Shown here in pieces: positions 24,165 through 35,800 of a DNA stretch of 64,000 bases. Both the position numbers and the translations under genes were made by a program. Within the stretch, counting starts at the first letter, position 1. Every line of letters begins with the position of its first letter. Origin of the DNA: Cardinalis cardinalis (lineage: Eukaryota > Chordata > Aves > Passeriformes > Cardinalidae). A model generated the notes under the pieces. It searched no databases and had not been told where the DNA came from. It saw only the letters and a program-made list of their open reading frames with translations. The stretch spans positions 239,313 to 303,312 of the forward strand of contig JACDOX010000369.1 in assembly GCA_014549065.1 (NCBI GenBank). Direction: 5' to 3'.

Positions 24165-24840
24165 GTCTGATCCTCTACAGAAGGCGGCAATTAGGTCACC
24201 TCAAATCTTTCTCTTTTCCAGGCTGAACAAACCCATTTCTCAAAATCTTTCCACACAGGTGGAAGGATGGAGGTGCTCCATCCTTCTAATCTCTTGGTGT
24301 CTCTCTTCTGCCCTTACTCTGTACAACATGTCCATGTTCTTCTTGTGCTGCAACCCATTGCTGGTTGCAGTTATTTGCCCAGCAGGATAGCAAGGATTTT
24401 TTTCTGGAAGAGAAATTTGTATTTACGTTTGCTGGAGTTCATGAAGTCTTTTCAGCTCAATTTTCCAGCTTATTGATGTCCCTTCACGCAGCAGCTCCAT
24501 TGTTCGGTTGGCCAATTTCTCCTCTCAGTTTTTTGTCTTCTATAAGATTTGTTGAAGATGTAGTCTATCCACTCTATTGCATCACTCAGATCATTAATGA
24601 ATTTATAAACTCTATTGGCCTCAGTATAGATCCTTCAGGGATGTCATTACTGACTGCCAGCAGGATTTTTTGATACTGGTCACTATTAATTCAGCCTGAC
24701 AGTCAAAGTAATTTTCTACTCACCTTATTCAATCCATCTCTTGTCAAATTGGCTTTAAACAGAATATGTCAAAGGCCTTGCTGAAGACAACTCAATGGGC
24801 CAAGAGCACTTTGTGCACAACCTTTTCCATAGATATAAGC
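24165..24840 (-). mobile_element. CR1 reverse transcriptase region, minus strand, old
   Basis: Reverse-strand CR1 landmarks occur in order. CTTTTCCAGGCTGAACAAAC comes first, then GGAGGTGCTCCATCCTTCTA, CAACATGTCCATGTTCTTCT, CACTCAGATCATTAATGAAT, CCTCAGTATAGATCCTTCAG and GTCAAAGGCCTTGCTGAAGA. They run from the C-terminal side toward the palm domain on the minus strand. It overlaps in element coordinates with the copy at 22730-23175, so it is a different insertion. The + strand open frames here (up to 102 codons) are antisense to the lost RT frame and are not genes. Confidence 0.88.
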
Positions 24841-27800
24841 AGTTACCTTTTTAGTTAACGGTTAGATAAAACAACTGCTGCAGGGATTGTGTTTTGGTTC
24901 TTTAAAAACAGCTACATTTAATGGTACATTTAATAGTTATCAGTGAAGCCAAATGAAAATTATTTCAACAGATTGTAATTTCAGGGGAAGAGAGATTTGG
25001 CACACACCTAAGGTCCTTTCCTGGTCTAAAAAACTACAGAAGGATTCCCCTCTTTTTGATACAAACACTAGCTGTTGGCTATCAGAAAATGCTGTTCTGG
25101 GCCACAAGTCTCAAGAATTCATCCTGATGTTTCAGAAAACATGAACTATAAACCATATTTGAAATGCCTATGTTTTTCAGGAGGGATGAATCATATTGGA
25201 CAATAATAATTTAACAATTGCCAACAATTTATCTTTATTTACCAATTCCTGGAGAGATAACTTGCATATATTAGACCTACTAGTGTAAGAACAAAGACTA
25301 TAAGAAACATTTGTGGCATGCAAAGGTGTAAGGAGTTCAAATCTTGTCTTTTTTCATCAGAAGATTCAATAGTTTTCTTATAAATTTGTATTTGAACAGA
25401 ATATAAATGAAGATTTTTCTATGTAGCAGCTGACAAGCAGTATTTGTGATAACAAATAAATCATTAAACAAATAATCTGTCACTCTTCACCTTTTTAAGT
25501 CTGGGACTGGGAAAGATGAGCATATCTCAGAAATATTTCAATGGTAACCATACACAAGTAAAAAATAGTGAGAAAATAAAGTAAAATTATGAGATGTAAT
25601 TATCACTTGTCTACTTAGTTTTCCCTTTATTTTCAAGAAAATTGCCTAATAATACTTACTGTCCCTTTTCAGCTAACATCTAATAATTTCTCTTTGCCTT
25701 ATTGGAAAATTATTGCTGCTTACTCACACAGTAAGATGACAACAAAGTCTTCTAACCACTGCAGACATGAACAAAAAAATGACATAAAGCATCATTGATA
25801 ATATTTATATGGGTTCTGTTTTCAATTATGTTTCNTAGAAGTATGCTATAGGGAAGAATGGAGTAACAAGTCTTAAGAATATTTCGCATAGTTCAGGGAA
25901 AATAAATTATGTCAAGTCTGAGATGCTGCCAACAAAAAAATGTAAAATAGTGCCAGGGAAGTTAAGGGCAATTCTAGGCTTTAGGTGTGATTTCATAGAT
26001 AGCATCTGGAGATCCCTCTTTTCCTGTTCTGTTCCAAAAGAATCAGTTCTTTGAGACAAAGTCAGAAGAGGATTAACTCTGCTACTTTTCTGAGGAAGAC
26101 ACCCTGGGGAAGAGGGAACTATTGAGTATTTGGTGTTTCCTGCTGATTCCCTTGCTGCTGTACAAGTTATAACCTAGTGCTTCCATAAAACCCTTACAAG
26201 GATTGCTTTTTTCCTTCAGATTTGTCAAGTATGACTAATAGAGCAATGCATTTACATGTACTTAGCCCACAGGGGTTTGAAGATTAATCCCTTATAAAGA
26301 TATCTGGTCCTCAAGTGTAAAGAAAATTATTCTAGCTGGAGAAAGCAATTTCCCCTCAAGGTGAAACAAAGACTACAACTAGGAAAAGATTTAAGAGTAA
26401 AGAAAAACAACAATTCTCTATTGAGTTTGGTCCTGCCAAATAGGATGACATGGATGATACTTAAAGGGCGTTCATCTCTTGAAAGCCTGTTTGTTTCTCT
26501 TCCAGGAATATGATTTGGCATGATGATCAATATCTGTAGTCCCATAAGTAGTACTCTTTGTGGAAAATATATTGATAACAAGCCTATGAAATAAGCATGA
26601 ATATGATTAAAAAGGTTAGTTATACATAAAACTGTATTTTTTCACATTATCAACCATTTGAGCATCAAAGTATGAAGTTCTTTTAAGGAAAAAAATCATC
26701 TGTATGTATTCNCAGCTAATAATGTTATGTAAAAGATGTCATTTAGATCTATCTCCAAAAGTCATGCTACAGCTGCTTTCTAATTAGTTCATTACAAAGT
26801 ATGTCCAAATGCAGCAACTGGGATTAATTGTTAAACTGCTCTCCATAGCATTAGAATGACTTTTAAGCATCAGGGAAAGAGAGAAAAAAAATCTTACAAA
26901 GATAAAAGTTGTCTAAGATCAGAATTTTAATGTATTGCCAGGTCTGAAATACCAGCAAAAGAGCAAAAGTGTTTGGAAAACTTTACATTATTTGGTGTTA
27001 TGAATGCTCATAACTGGCAAATAAGCACCTGTCTTTACCTAAGGACATTTGCAATGCATGAAACAGNCTTTTGGACTTTTAATCATCCTAAAATGATTGA
27101 TTTATCAGGTATGATGTAAACCTGACTAATTCAATTGAATTCTGTGATGCAGTGTCAGCCTTGCTTATTATATAATACTTCAGCGGTTAGGATACTCAAC
27201 CCAGAAATAAACAAATTCATGGGACTTCTCTCATTCTAATTTCATTTGAAATAACAGTTTCATCATCCTACAAATGTTCACTAATTGCTCACCTTCTGAC
27301 ACTANTACACATTCTGTCCCTGACCAGAATTTTGAGCCACTGTAGAGACGCTGCAAACTCAGAATAAGACTGTTAGATGCCAGAATGAGACTTGATAGAG
27401 CTGCAATCAGACATACAGGCATCTTCCACCTAAGAAAGATGGAATCATCAGCACCACCCTTGATGTTTTTAATCAACAACTTTGTATTATAAGATACTTA
27501 CACAAGAGCAAGAAACTAAATCTCAGACACAGGGACCTGAATCCAAAATTACAGAGTCAGTCATTCATGTTGCAGCCTTCTGTTCTGGATCTGTGGANCC
27601 TGTGCATGTGGTTTCCAACTCAGTTTGAGCTAGATGAAAGGTAAAATCAATAAATATATTTCCAGAAGATCATATAGGTGTGTTGTAAGCCAGGAAGTCT
27701 TGTTATGTATGACCATATATGAGCTGTAATTCAGCAGGTAATTAGATGACTGCTTAGTTTAATTGCACAAGTATTGTTATGCTGTTGTCATCCATGAAAG

Positions 27801-30800
27801 NATTCACTTGTTTAGAAGTAGGTACATGGTATTATTACTGAATGAAACCTTTATCTGACTACTTCATTTGCATGCATTTCAATTATTTGGGTTCTAATTT
27901 TCTGGCTTTTTTTTTTTCAATAGATGACTTTACAAGGTCTTTATTAATTTCTAATTGCCAAAACTGCTGTTGAATATTTTCTATCTTACTGACAAGTTGA
28001 TTTAAAGTAATTCAGCAATTTAAAACCTTCATTAATTTCATCCTTTTTGTTTGGCTGCTTTTTGCTCTCTGAGTTATCAGTTTCTGTACAGGTATTCATG
28101 TCTTAGAGTATTACTTGTTTTTCACCCATAAGTCCTCAAATAGTGGTTTTGAACTCCTGCTGGAAGGTGAAAAAATCCCATTTTTAATATCTTTATCTAC
28201 ATGAAGATTGAAAAGATGAGTTGGCTGGAGTCAGTTGAGACTGCCTATGTCACAGAGACTGTCCTGAAAAAGCCCACTGCCGAAAAATAGGCACCTGCAT
28301 GCAGAATTGCTTTATGTTTTCNAACTTTTCCACTTCCTCAGTTTTCTCTTCAGCTGCACAGTGGAAGAACTAGGACTAAAGTCAGCACTAAGGTCAATCT
28401 TCATTTGTGCTGATACGTCTCAAATACTTACTAAAAACAGCTAACAACACTGGGAAATAATGNTTAAAAATAACTGTTTGGCTGTTAGTTTTGGATGAGT
28501 TAAATCTGTACTGTGAAACGTAAGCAATTGAAATAATGAAGTACAGGAAGAGTAAAATGCTCTAGGGTAGATACTTAGAGATGAAAAAGAACTTGACAGA
28601 AAAGCTCTGTTTTCCTCAGCCTTCNATAACATTTTTTTCTCTTCCTCTTTTTTCTCTTTACCTAGTGTCAAAGACAACACTCCTGCCAAATCTAACCGCT
28701 GCCTCTTTGGATTGTGATTTCTGTCAGCAGACAACTCATTTCAAAATCATCTACATATCTTAAAATTTCTGCATGAAGGAAAGGTCGCACATGAAAATAG
28801 AACAGGACTTCAGGACTGTAGCTCTTTTGAGGTACTAAATCTCTGACTACATAAATAAACATATTCATACAGCAAACCATATGAATCTTTATTCTCGATA
28901 GATTACCATTAAAAGCTTTAATGTGAATTGAATTTATATCGATGTCTTTTCAGACTTCCACAGAAATAAGGGACTTGACACAAATACATAATGAGAACAC
29001 TATGAAGTTGCTTTGTGCTTTGTGTTTTACTAGAGACTGCTCTATGTTGCCAGTCTGGTTTTGTGTCACTGAAGCTGGANGTTTAATCATTGCCTTAATT
29101 TAAGAGGAATGAAAGAGCCCCACAACGNACATGTGGTATCACACTGCAGAATATCAAGGGTTTGCAAACATATAAATGAACAGCTCCTCATGTGCTTAAG
29201 TGTATGCANTAAAAATACGAGATGCACAGTGGAAAGAGACAGACAAAGCTGCTGGGCCACACATACAGGCTGCTAAAATGATCACTAGAAAAGTCTTTGC
29301 TGAAAGACTATCTGGGTTAAATGAAGAATAAGCACGAAATCATCAGCTGATTTATTTCTTTTGGGTTCAGGGAAACAATGTTTATTGGGTTTGCATTGTT
29401 AGTAAACAAGTACCTTCCTTATTTCTAATTTTCCTGTGAGCTGCTGTCATTCTGAATTACAGAGGGCCACTCAGGTAAAAGAAAAAGGTGGGGACGGGAG
29501 GGAAAGGGAGTGTGTAAATAAATTCTAAAGGAGAAAGAAGCATTTAAGTATTTTGAATCCAGATTCTGTTTTATTGAAATACATTATTTCCTAAATTTTC
29601 TCTTGGATTTTTATGGCTAACTCATAACTCAGTTGAAATGAATATGATAAAATGAACTCATAGAAATTTCGATAAAAACTTACAATATAAAAATCTTTCT
29701 GATTTTTCTTAGGGTTAAATTTGAATGTGATACCTTTTCTTCTTTGTTAAGCAGAAATTTGCTTCCTCATNTCCAGTAGGAACATTTTTGTAAATTTTGT
29801 GATTTACCATGTGTCTACTGGACTGCATCTGGACCATGAGAAACCACTAGCAAGTTGCTAGGTGGTACAGTGATGAAAGAATAATGTCTAGGACAGTACT
29901 CAAAGAGACACAGTGTGCTTCCTGCCTCATGACTACTTCTGCATCTAATTATTTTCGCTTTTACTTTTTTATAAGAAAATGTTATTTAAAAATTTTATCT
30001 TAAATGGGAATTAGGTTGGAAAGTAATATTGATTACTCACCAATGAATTTCCTGAAAGGGAGTAAAAGCATCTATTTCTCCCTGGCCTCTTTAATTATGA
30101 TGTCCAAGTCCAGTGAAAACATTTGCCTTATTGATATGTGGGGGTTTTTATTCCCAATGGAAAATATGTCTTTCAGAAATTATTAAGAAACACTATTGTT
30201 TTCAGAAGACAACATTATGTCTGTTTTTGAAGCATATGTGTCACATTTTGATATATCTTGTCAGGTTTCATCAATCCTGTTGATGTATGTGAGACATGAT
30301 CCAATTTCATATGATCAGAATTGCTTCATTTGACATACCACCATGTGACATTGAAGGTCAAATTGCAGACAATAACAAATCAACACAAACTTTGTACTGT
30401 ATTAAAATATTTTAGAAAAACTGAAGTAATTTTTAAAGACAAGTAATGTTCTTAGATTTGAAATACTTGCCTTTTAACTAGTTGCATTTTGGTGGCCAAA
30501 TCAGTATTTCTGATATTTTGAATTTGTTACACAGTAGTGTAACTCAGNACAGAGATGGAACCTTAAGACTCTTTGGGTTGATAATTCATTTGTAAAGACT
30601 GATAGAACAATCTGAAACGGAGAATGAGGAGGTGTTCTCCCTTTTGTTTGTGAAGGCNGGATAATTAGAGTACTGAAGTGTACAGCACAAGCCCTTATGA
30701 ATTCAAAGGTAATCTCTACCATTACATATATAGGGTTTTTTTTTAAAAAGGTGGACTAAAAGACAAAAATTTTGATTCCTACAAATAAACCCTAGCTGAA

Positions 30801-31309
30801 CAAAAAAGCTCCTGCTTCTTATGGAGCACTGATAAGTGTGAATTTATTTATTTACCCAGTTGATATCTGATTTCTGGGAAAAAAAGCAAGCAAACAAGCA
30901 AACTGGGTTATAACAGATTTTGCTTCATATGTATGTGAATTCACTTGAATTCGTGTGAATGATTCCCCCTGAATGAATTTACATTCCCTATGCCTCATCT
31001 GTAGCAATATCTACAACTTCCCTTCCAAGNGTGACATGTGCTGAGCTAAAATTTTTATCATAAAAAGTTTCTGGAATACTCAAGTGTTTCAAATTCATGC
31101 TGAATAAAGTTAACTGATATGATTTCAAAAAGTTCTTTGTCAGAGGATTCGGTAGTTGCTGCTGAAACTTAACAATGCACTTCTAAGAAATCTGGACACT
31201 TTAGTTTCCTTGAACTTTACCTCATTGAGCTGCCTTTTCTTTTGTACGTTTACTTGCAATAGAGGTATAGAAATTTAGAAATCAGAAATAAGTCCAGGCC
31301 TAAAATAAT
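24841..31309. other. AT-rich spacer, no gene recognised
   Basis: No repeat family or coding exon could be supported. Minus-strand open frames at 26327-26581, 27231-27479 and 28441-28734 (82-97 codons) show no motif and overlap + frames of equal quality. Ns are present at about two per kilobase. An octamer ATTTGCAT occurs at 27866-27873, which by itself is weak evidence for a regulatory site. Confidence 0.55.
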
Positions 31310-31818
31310 TGTCTGGTGCTCTATGATGCTGGAGCAGGCCATAACTGCAGCTCCTGAATGACCCTTATCAGAGCAGATAGATATTCCTGAGGGAACTGCA
31401 CTCCTTGGGAACCCCNTGCCAGAGAACAGGGGAAGTGTGAGAAGGAAGGATCAGCAAAAAACCTCTGCATATTTACTGACCGTAACCCCACATCTTCAAC
31501 CTGTGCTGTTTACAGGGNGTGAATCTGATCCAGGAAAGTGGGGGAAGGAAAGCTGTTGTAAAGTTTGCCTGTGGTTTTTTTTCACTACCCAAATCAGTAA
31601 TTAAATTTTATTTTTATTGCAAATAAATGAAGTTGGTTTTTTTCTGTTTTACAAGTTCAGTCTCTGTTGCCTGCGATGGTAACTGATAAGTCATCTCCCC
31701 ATTTTTATCTTGAACCATGANCTTTCTCATCCCATTTTCTCCCCCATCCCACTAGGGAGGGGAAGTGAGTGAGTAGCTAGATGTGGGTTTGGCTGTTTGC
31801 TAAGGCTAACTCAACACA
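31310..31818 (+). mobile_element. ERVL-type LTR, 3' part, degraded
   Basis: Blocks of the common avian ERVL LTR appear in order on the + strand: GATGCTGGAGCAGG, GGGAACTGCACTCCTTGG, TACTGACCGTAACCCC (31477-31492), AATAAA in GCAAATAAATGAAG near 31620, then CAGTCTCTGTTGCCTGCGAT and GGTAACTGATAAGTCATCTC. The pyrimidine-rich CCCCCATCCCACTAGGGAGG near 31741 follows, and the likely LTR end is AACTCAACACA at 31808-31818. The 5' half is missing or unrecognisable. No internal viral sequence was seen. Sequence immediately beyond the end forms a long hairpin with the LTR terminus (31794-31841). Confidence 0.8.
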
Positions 31819-31841
31819 GATTGAGTTAGCCTTTGCAAACA
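31794..31841. repeat. Hairpin with 21-bp arms across the ERVL LTR end
   Basis: The left arm (31794-31814) and right arm (31821-31841) are reverse complements with a single T:T mismatch (31801/31834) and a 6-nt loop, CACAGA. The inner 13 bp pair perfectly (AAGGCTAACTCAA with TTGAGTTAGCCTT). The left arm is the LTR's own terminus, so the right arm looks like an inverted copy of it placed just past the border. Confidence 0.9.
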
Positions 31842-33508
31842 AAACAAACATATTTTTGTTTACATGTGGTGTATGAAGAAGTAGAGGTAAATGGTAACTC
31901 CTTTTCAGTGGCAGAGGTTTTGTGCATGAGAAATTGAGATGAAAGGGAGCAAGAGGATCATACTGTGGTAGTTGCACACTTGCAAGGATAAGCATTAATT
32001 GAAGGGAAAAAGTGATTAAATTTAAACACTTGTATAAAACTATATTAAGTGTAATGGGAATTTACATCTGGAAAAGGTAAAAAAAAATCACTGAAGAAAG
32101 ACACCCTCTAACTTTTGAATTGAGAAGATTCATTTCACAACTTTCTTTTTGTTCATATTCTATTCATAGATTCATGGTATGAGGATTTGGCTCTTATAAA
32201 TATTATATTACACTATATATATGATATTTGATATGATATATAAAAATCATATTATAATATCTATTTAATACTTATATAAGTACATACATGCAGTAAAATA
32301 TATAATATGGATAATAACAGTGTAGATATGAAACAAATCTTACAGCATATAAGGGCAATTTATTCAGCAGGGAATGCATTTGGATGCTGACCTTTAAAAT
32401 CATTAGGATAATAGAGATTCTTGTATTTACAGAATATGGAAAAATAGCACTGTGATTTGTACTTTGGGAATAACTAAGTCTCCTTCTGTTAAAGGTTGTT
32501 GAGAATATGAGGTTTTATTTTTATCTCTTTCTAGCTGAGGTCATTTCTGCAACCTGATGACAATGTTTTTACCAATACCATCTGAAACAAATTGAGGTCA
32601 GTGTACATTTTCTCACTGCCCTGCTCTCAGATTTCTTCCATGAACTGGAGAAGGTTTCAATTTACTGAAGCACTGAAGTAGGTAAGATCCAATCAAAGTA
32701 AAAGCAGAATCAATAAATGCTAACCTCAGGTGGCTAAATAGTAGCAACATCAGACAGGGGAAAAAGTTGCTTGCAGGTCCAAAATACTGTTGTTCTGTAT
32801 GAAGCTATATGTTTTTATATTGCTTATTTACTGAGATGTATTTAACATGTTCGAAAAACAAGATGGATTTTCTATCTAGGTTAGGAATGCACCTATAAGT
32901 TTTTGCAAATGTTCAGAAAATATAGACAATCCGTGGAAGCCACTCCATGGGTATCCAATACATCTATCCAATATAGATGCCAATTCAAATTCAGCTCAAT
33001 TCTGTAGTGTATTTCCCACTTCTTTGTCTCCTAGCGTTTAGAGGTTGTTTTAAATAAATTATACATTTTTAAACACAATGATCAATAAAATATACAAAAA
33101 AATATTTACAAAACAAGTTATGTATTGAACTGGCTACACAAATTTGGTAAAAAGTTAGTTTTAAATTCAAAGAATTCATTTATCTATGCTATTTTTTTCA
33201 TGTATAAATATTCAGAAAAAAATTTTCATATCACCAGTATCATATAGGAAATATGTTTTAAGAGGAAAAGATGTCATCTGTAGTTATAGAATAGTTATGG
33301 GTTTATATATACTTTTAAGTTTGCTTTTAAAACAAACACAATTATATTTTTTGCTGAATTTCAGTTAAGCTGTATTATGCTCACTGTAGCTCTGTTNTGT
33401 CAGCACTCAAATTCTTTTCTCACTCATCAGAAATTTTTAAAAATCANCATTAGCTATGATTTCCCTGCTCTATCTCTGTGAATTTATTTTTTTTTTTTTC
33501 CCAGAGGT
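31842..33508. other. AT-rich spacer between two ERVL-type LTRs
   Basis: No viral gag, pol or env frames and no other coding signal were seen, so the two LTRs are not visibly the ends of one provirus. A very A/T-rich stretch (32195-32310) is made of TATA and ATAT runs with local self-complementarity. Confidence 0.55.
32195..32310. repeat. A/T-only low-complexity tract
   Basis: About 115 bp with very few G or C bases, dominated by ATAT, TATA and short inverted matches such as TGATATGATATATA against TCATATTATAATATC. A simple AT-rich tract, likely length-variable. Confidence 0.75.
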
Positions 33509-34470
33509 TGTATTGGGTTTTAGGGCCGGGTTTTGGTAGCAGGGGGCTACAGGGGAGGCTTCTGTGAGAGGCTAGTAGAAGCTTCCACCATGTTCAGCAG
33601 AGAAATTGCAAGCCAGCTCCAAAATGGACATGCTGCTGACCTATCAGGAATGATGGTAATGCCGCTGTAATAATATATTTAATAAGAAGAGAAAAAAGTT
33701 ATTGTGTAGTCGTAATTACAGCCGGAGAAAAGCAGGGGGAGAACATGAGAAGAGCAATTCTGCAGACACCAAGGTCAGTGGTGAAGGAGAGAGNGAAGAC
33801 ACTCCAGGCACTGGAGCTGAGATTCCCCTGTATCTCGTGGCAAAGACCATGATGAGGCAGCTGNGCCCCTGCAGCCCATAGAGGGATGCAGAGAGCCACT
33901 CACAGCCCATGGAGGGGATCCATGCTGGATCAAGNGGATGCCTGAGAGGAGGCTGTGAACCCATGGGAACTCTCTGTGCTAGAGCAAACTACTGGCAGGG
34001 ACCTGCAGACCTGTGGAGAGATGACCCCATGCTGGAAGATGTTTTCTGCTAGGACCTGTGACCCTGTGGGACACCCACACTGTCCTTGAGGGACTGCATC
34101 CTGTGGAAGAGTGATCCACATTGCAGCTTTTGGGGAAGGACGGTTGCTCATGGGATAGACTCCAATTGGAGATGTTAATGGAAGACTGTCTTGTATGGCA
34201 GGGATCCCACAATGGTACAAGGGAAGTATTTTTCTCCCCAAGAAGCAGCAGAAACAAATTGTGGTGAATTGACAATAACCCCCATTCTCTGTTTCCCTGC
34301 ACCACTGCAGGGAGAAGGCAGAGCTGGGAAGAAGGGAGGCATAGGGGCAGGTATTTTTAAGGTCTTATTCTACTTCTCATTATCCTGCTCTGNTTTTTTT
34401 TACCAATATATTTAATTAATAGCTGCAATAGCTCTGTATTGTCAATGACAGTATTTGGTGAGTGATATAC
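33509..34470 (+). mobile_element. ERVL-type LTR, nearly full length but lacking its 3' tip
   Basis: It starts with TGTATTGGGTTTTAGGG at 33509. Characteristic avian ERVL LTR blocks follow: GGTTTTGGTAGCAGGGGGC, GAAGCTTCCACCATGT, CAGACACCAAGGTCAGTG and a series of degenerate internal repeats built on CCATGG, GCTGGA and GACCTGTGG (about 33830-34160). Then come GAATTGACAATAACCCCCAT, GGGAAGAAGGGAGG, TTACCAATATATTTAATTAA (the family's AATAAA decayed) and CAGTATTTGGTGAGTGATAT near 34450. The final ~110 bp with the CA end are absent, so no target-site duplication can be tested. The minus-strand frames of 66-108 codons across it are by-products of its GC-richness, not genes. Confidence 0.88.
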
Positions 34471-34602
34471 ATTAGACGGCCATATCTCATCAATGATATT
34501 GAAATATTGATCCATGAAAATTTGCAACAGAAGTAAAGGAGTGAAAATTTGCCTTCCTTTTCTTACTGATATCCAGGTAAATTATGAAAGTATGCACTAT
34601 TT

Positions 34603-34680
34603 AGACATTTATATATATATAATGTAAATATATATATATATAATACATAATACATATCTATATATTATATATTATGTAAT
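34603..34680. repeat. TA-rich microsatellite tract
   Basis: Runs of ATATATAT separated by TAATGTAAA, TACATAATACATA and TATTATATATTATG. Imperfect TA repeat, likely variable in length. Confidence 0.85.
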
Positions 34681-35389
34681 TAAGGTGTATATCAATAAAA
34701 TTGGCANATTTAATTGCTCAAAACATTTGAATTTTTTTTGCAATTCTTTATTAATGTATAATAAAAAAGTAATGTAAGTAGTAGGCTTCATGTTATTGTA
34801 AAAGGTCACTCAGTTCTCCTTTACTGAAGAAGGATGAAACATTACTTGATTTTAAATATAGTCACAGATAAATATCTATTCATTTCTTCAATATGCAGTC
34901 TATAATCAAAGTTCACTACTTTCATTATAAGGAAAAATTATCTTTTTATTTAACATAAACCTCTTCTTTTGCAAACAGAAAGAGGACATCTGGTTTTTAT
35001 TCTTTTCATGGCAATATTTTTTGCCTGTTAAATAAAACAAAACCATTGTCTCTGACCTTTCCTCCGTAGCTATGTTTTCAACTTTTCGTGCTATTTTTGC
35101 TTGCTATCTTCAACTTTGACTATAATTTTCTTTCTGGATGGGTCAAGATAAGACTGAAACTTAGGACAGAAAAATCNTATTGCTTCCCANATGACATTTT
35201 CCTTTTTCATACAGAGAATAATTTTTTGCCCATCACCAATGGTTAACTTATGGACTTCTGTGAATCTCCATCTTTTAAGCAGTAATGTCACTTAACTGTA
35301 GTCTGTATTTTTTTAGTTAATTTTGCAGAACTGAACTGTACCTCTGTACAACTGCTATGCACTGTTATTCTTGCTGATTCTAAAGCATC
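34681..35389. other. AT-rich spacer
   Basis: Nothing recognised. A 66-codon minus frame at 35091-35291 lacks any motif. Confidence 0.5.
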
Positions 35390-35800
35390 TTTATTTTGCA
35401 GACTTTAAAATCCAATCATCTAATCTGTTTGAAACCAATCTAGTTTAATTTTATCAGATTTGATGCTGTTGTCAGCAAATTTTAGAATATGCTTTGTATT
35501 CTACTGGTTAATTCAATAAAAGTATTGAACAAAACAGTGACCAGTCCAGAAACCTCACATACTAACCAATCAAAGACTTGGCATCTATTCATTCAGTGAT
35601 ATTTTCAATATCAGTTTNAGCTATCCCTGAAAATTTAATCTCGTTATAATTCTCTGCTTTAATTTTCAGAATGTCATCTTAGACACTTCCAAATTTTTTA
35701 AAAATAAGTGCATAATTACTTCACTGTTTCAATGTTACCTGCTAGGCTAGTTATTATACCAAAGAATATTTGATAATTATGTCCCAATTTGTTAATGAGA
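35390..35800 (-). mobile_element. Very old CR1-like fragment, minus strand
   Basis: Several short stretches on the + strand follow the reverse complement of CR1 RT in order. GTTGTCAGCAAATTTTA (35471-35487) comes first, then ATTCAATAAAAGTATTGAAC (35512-35531), AACAGTGACCAGTCCAGAAA and AGAATGTCATCTTAGACAC (35669-35687). Divergence is high, every frame is broken, and the ends cannot be placed. It is probably the oldest recognised element here. A chance similarity cannot be excluded without an alignment. Confidence 0.55.

Noticed and set aside
31794..31841. Hairpin considered as a microRNA precursor
   Set aside because: The stem is only 21 bp with a 6-nt loop and no longer lower stem, and it coincides with an LTR end, so a microRNA is unlikely.
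31819..33508. Internal region of a provirus between two ERVL-type LTRs
   Set aside because: No gag, protease, polymerase or envelope trace and no primer-binding site after the first LTR were seen.
33699..34305. Four overlapping minus-strand frames of 66-108 codons
   Set aside because: They lie wholly within the ERVL-type LTR, overlap one another in different frames and follow from its GC-rich internal repeats.
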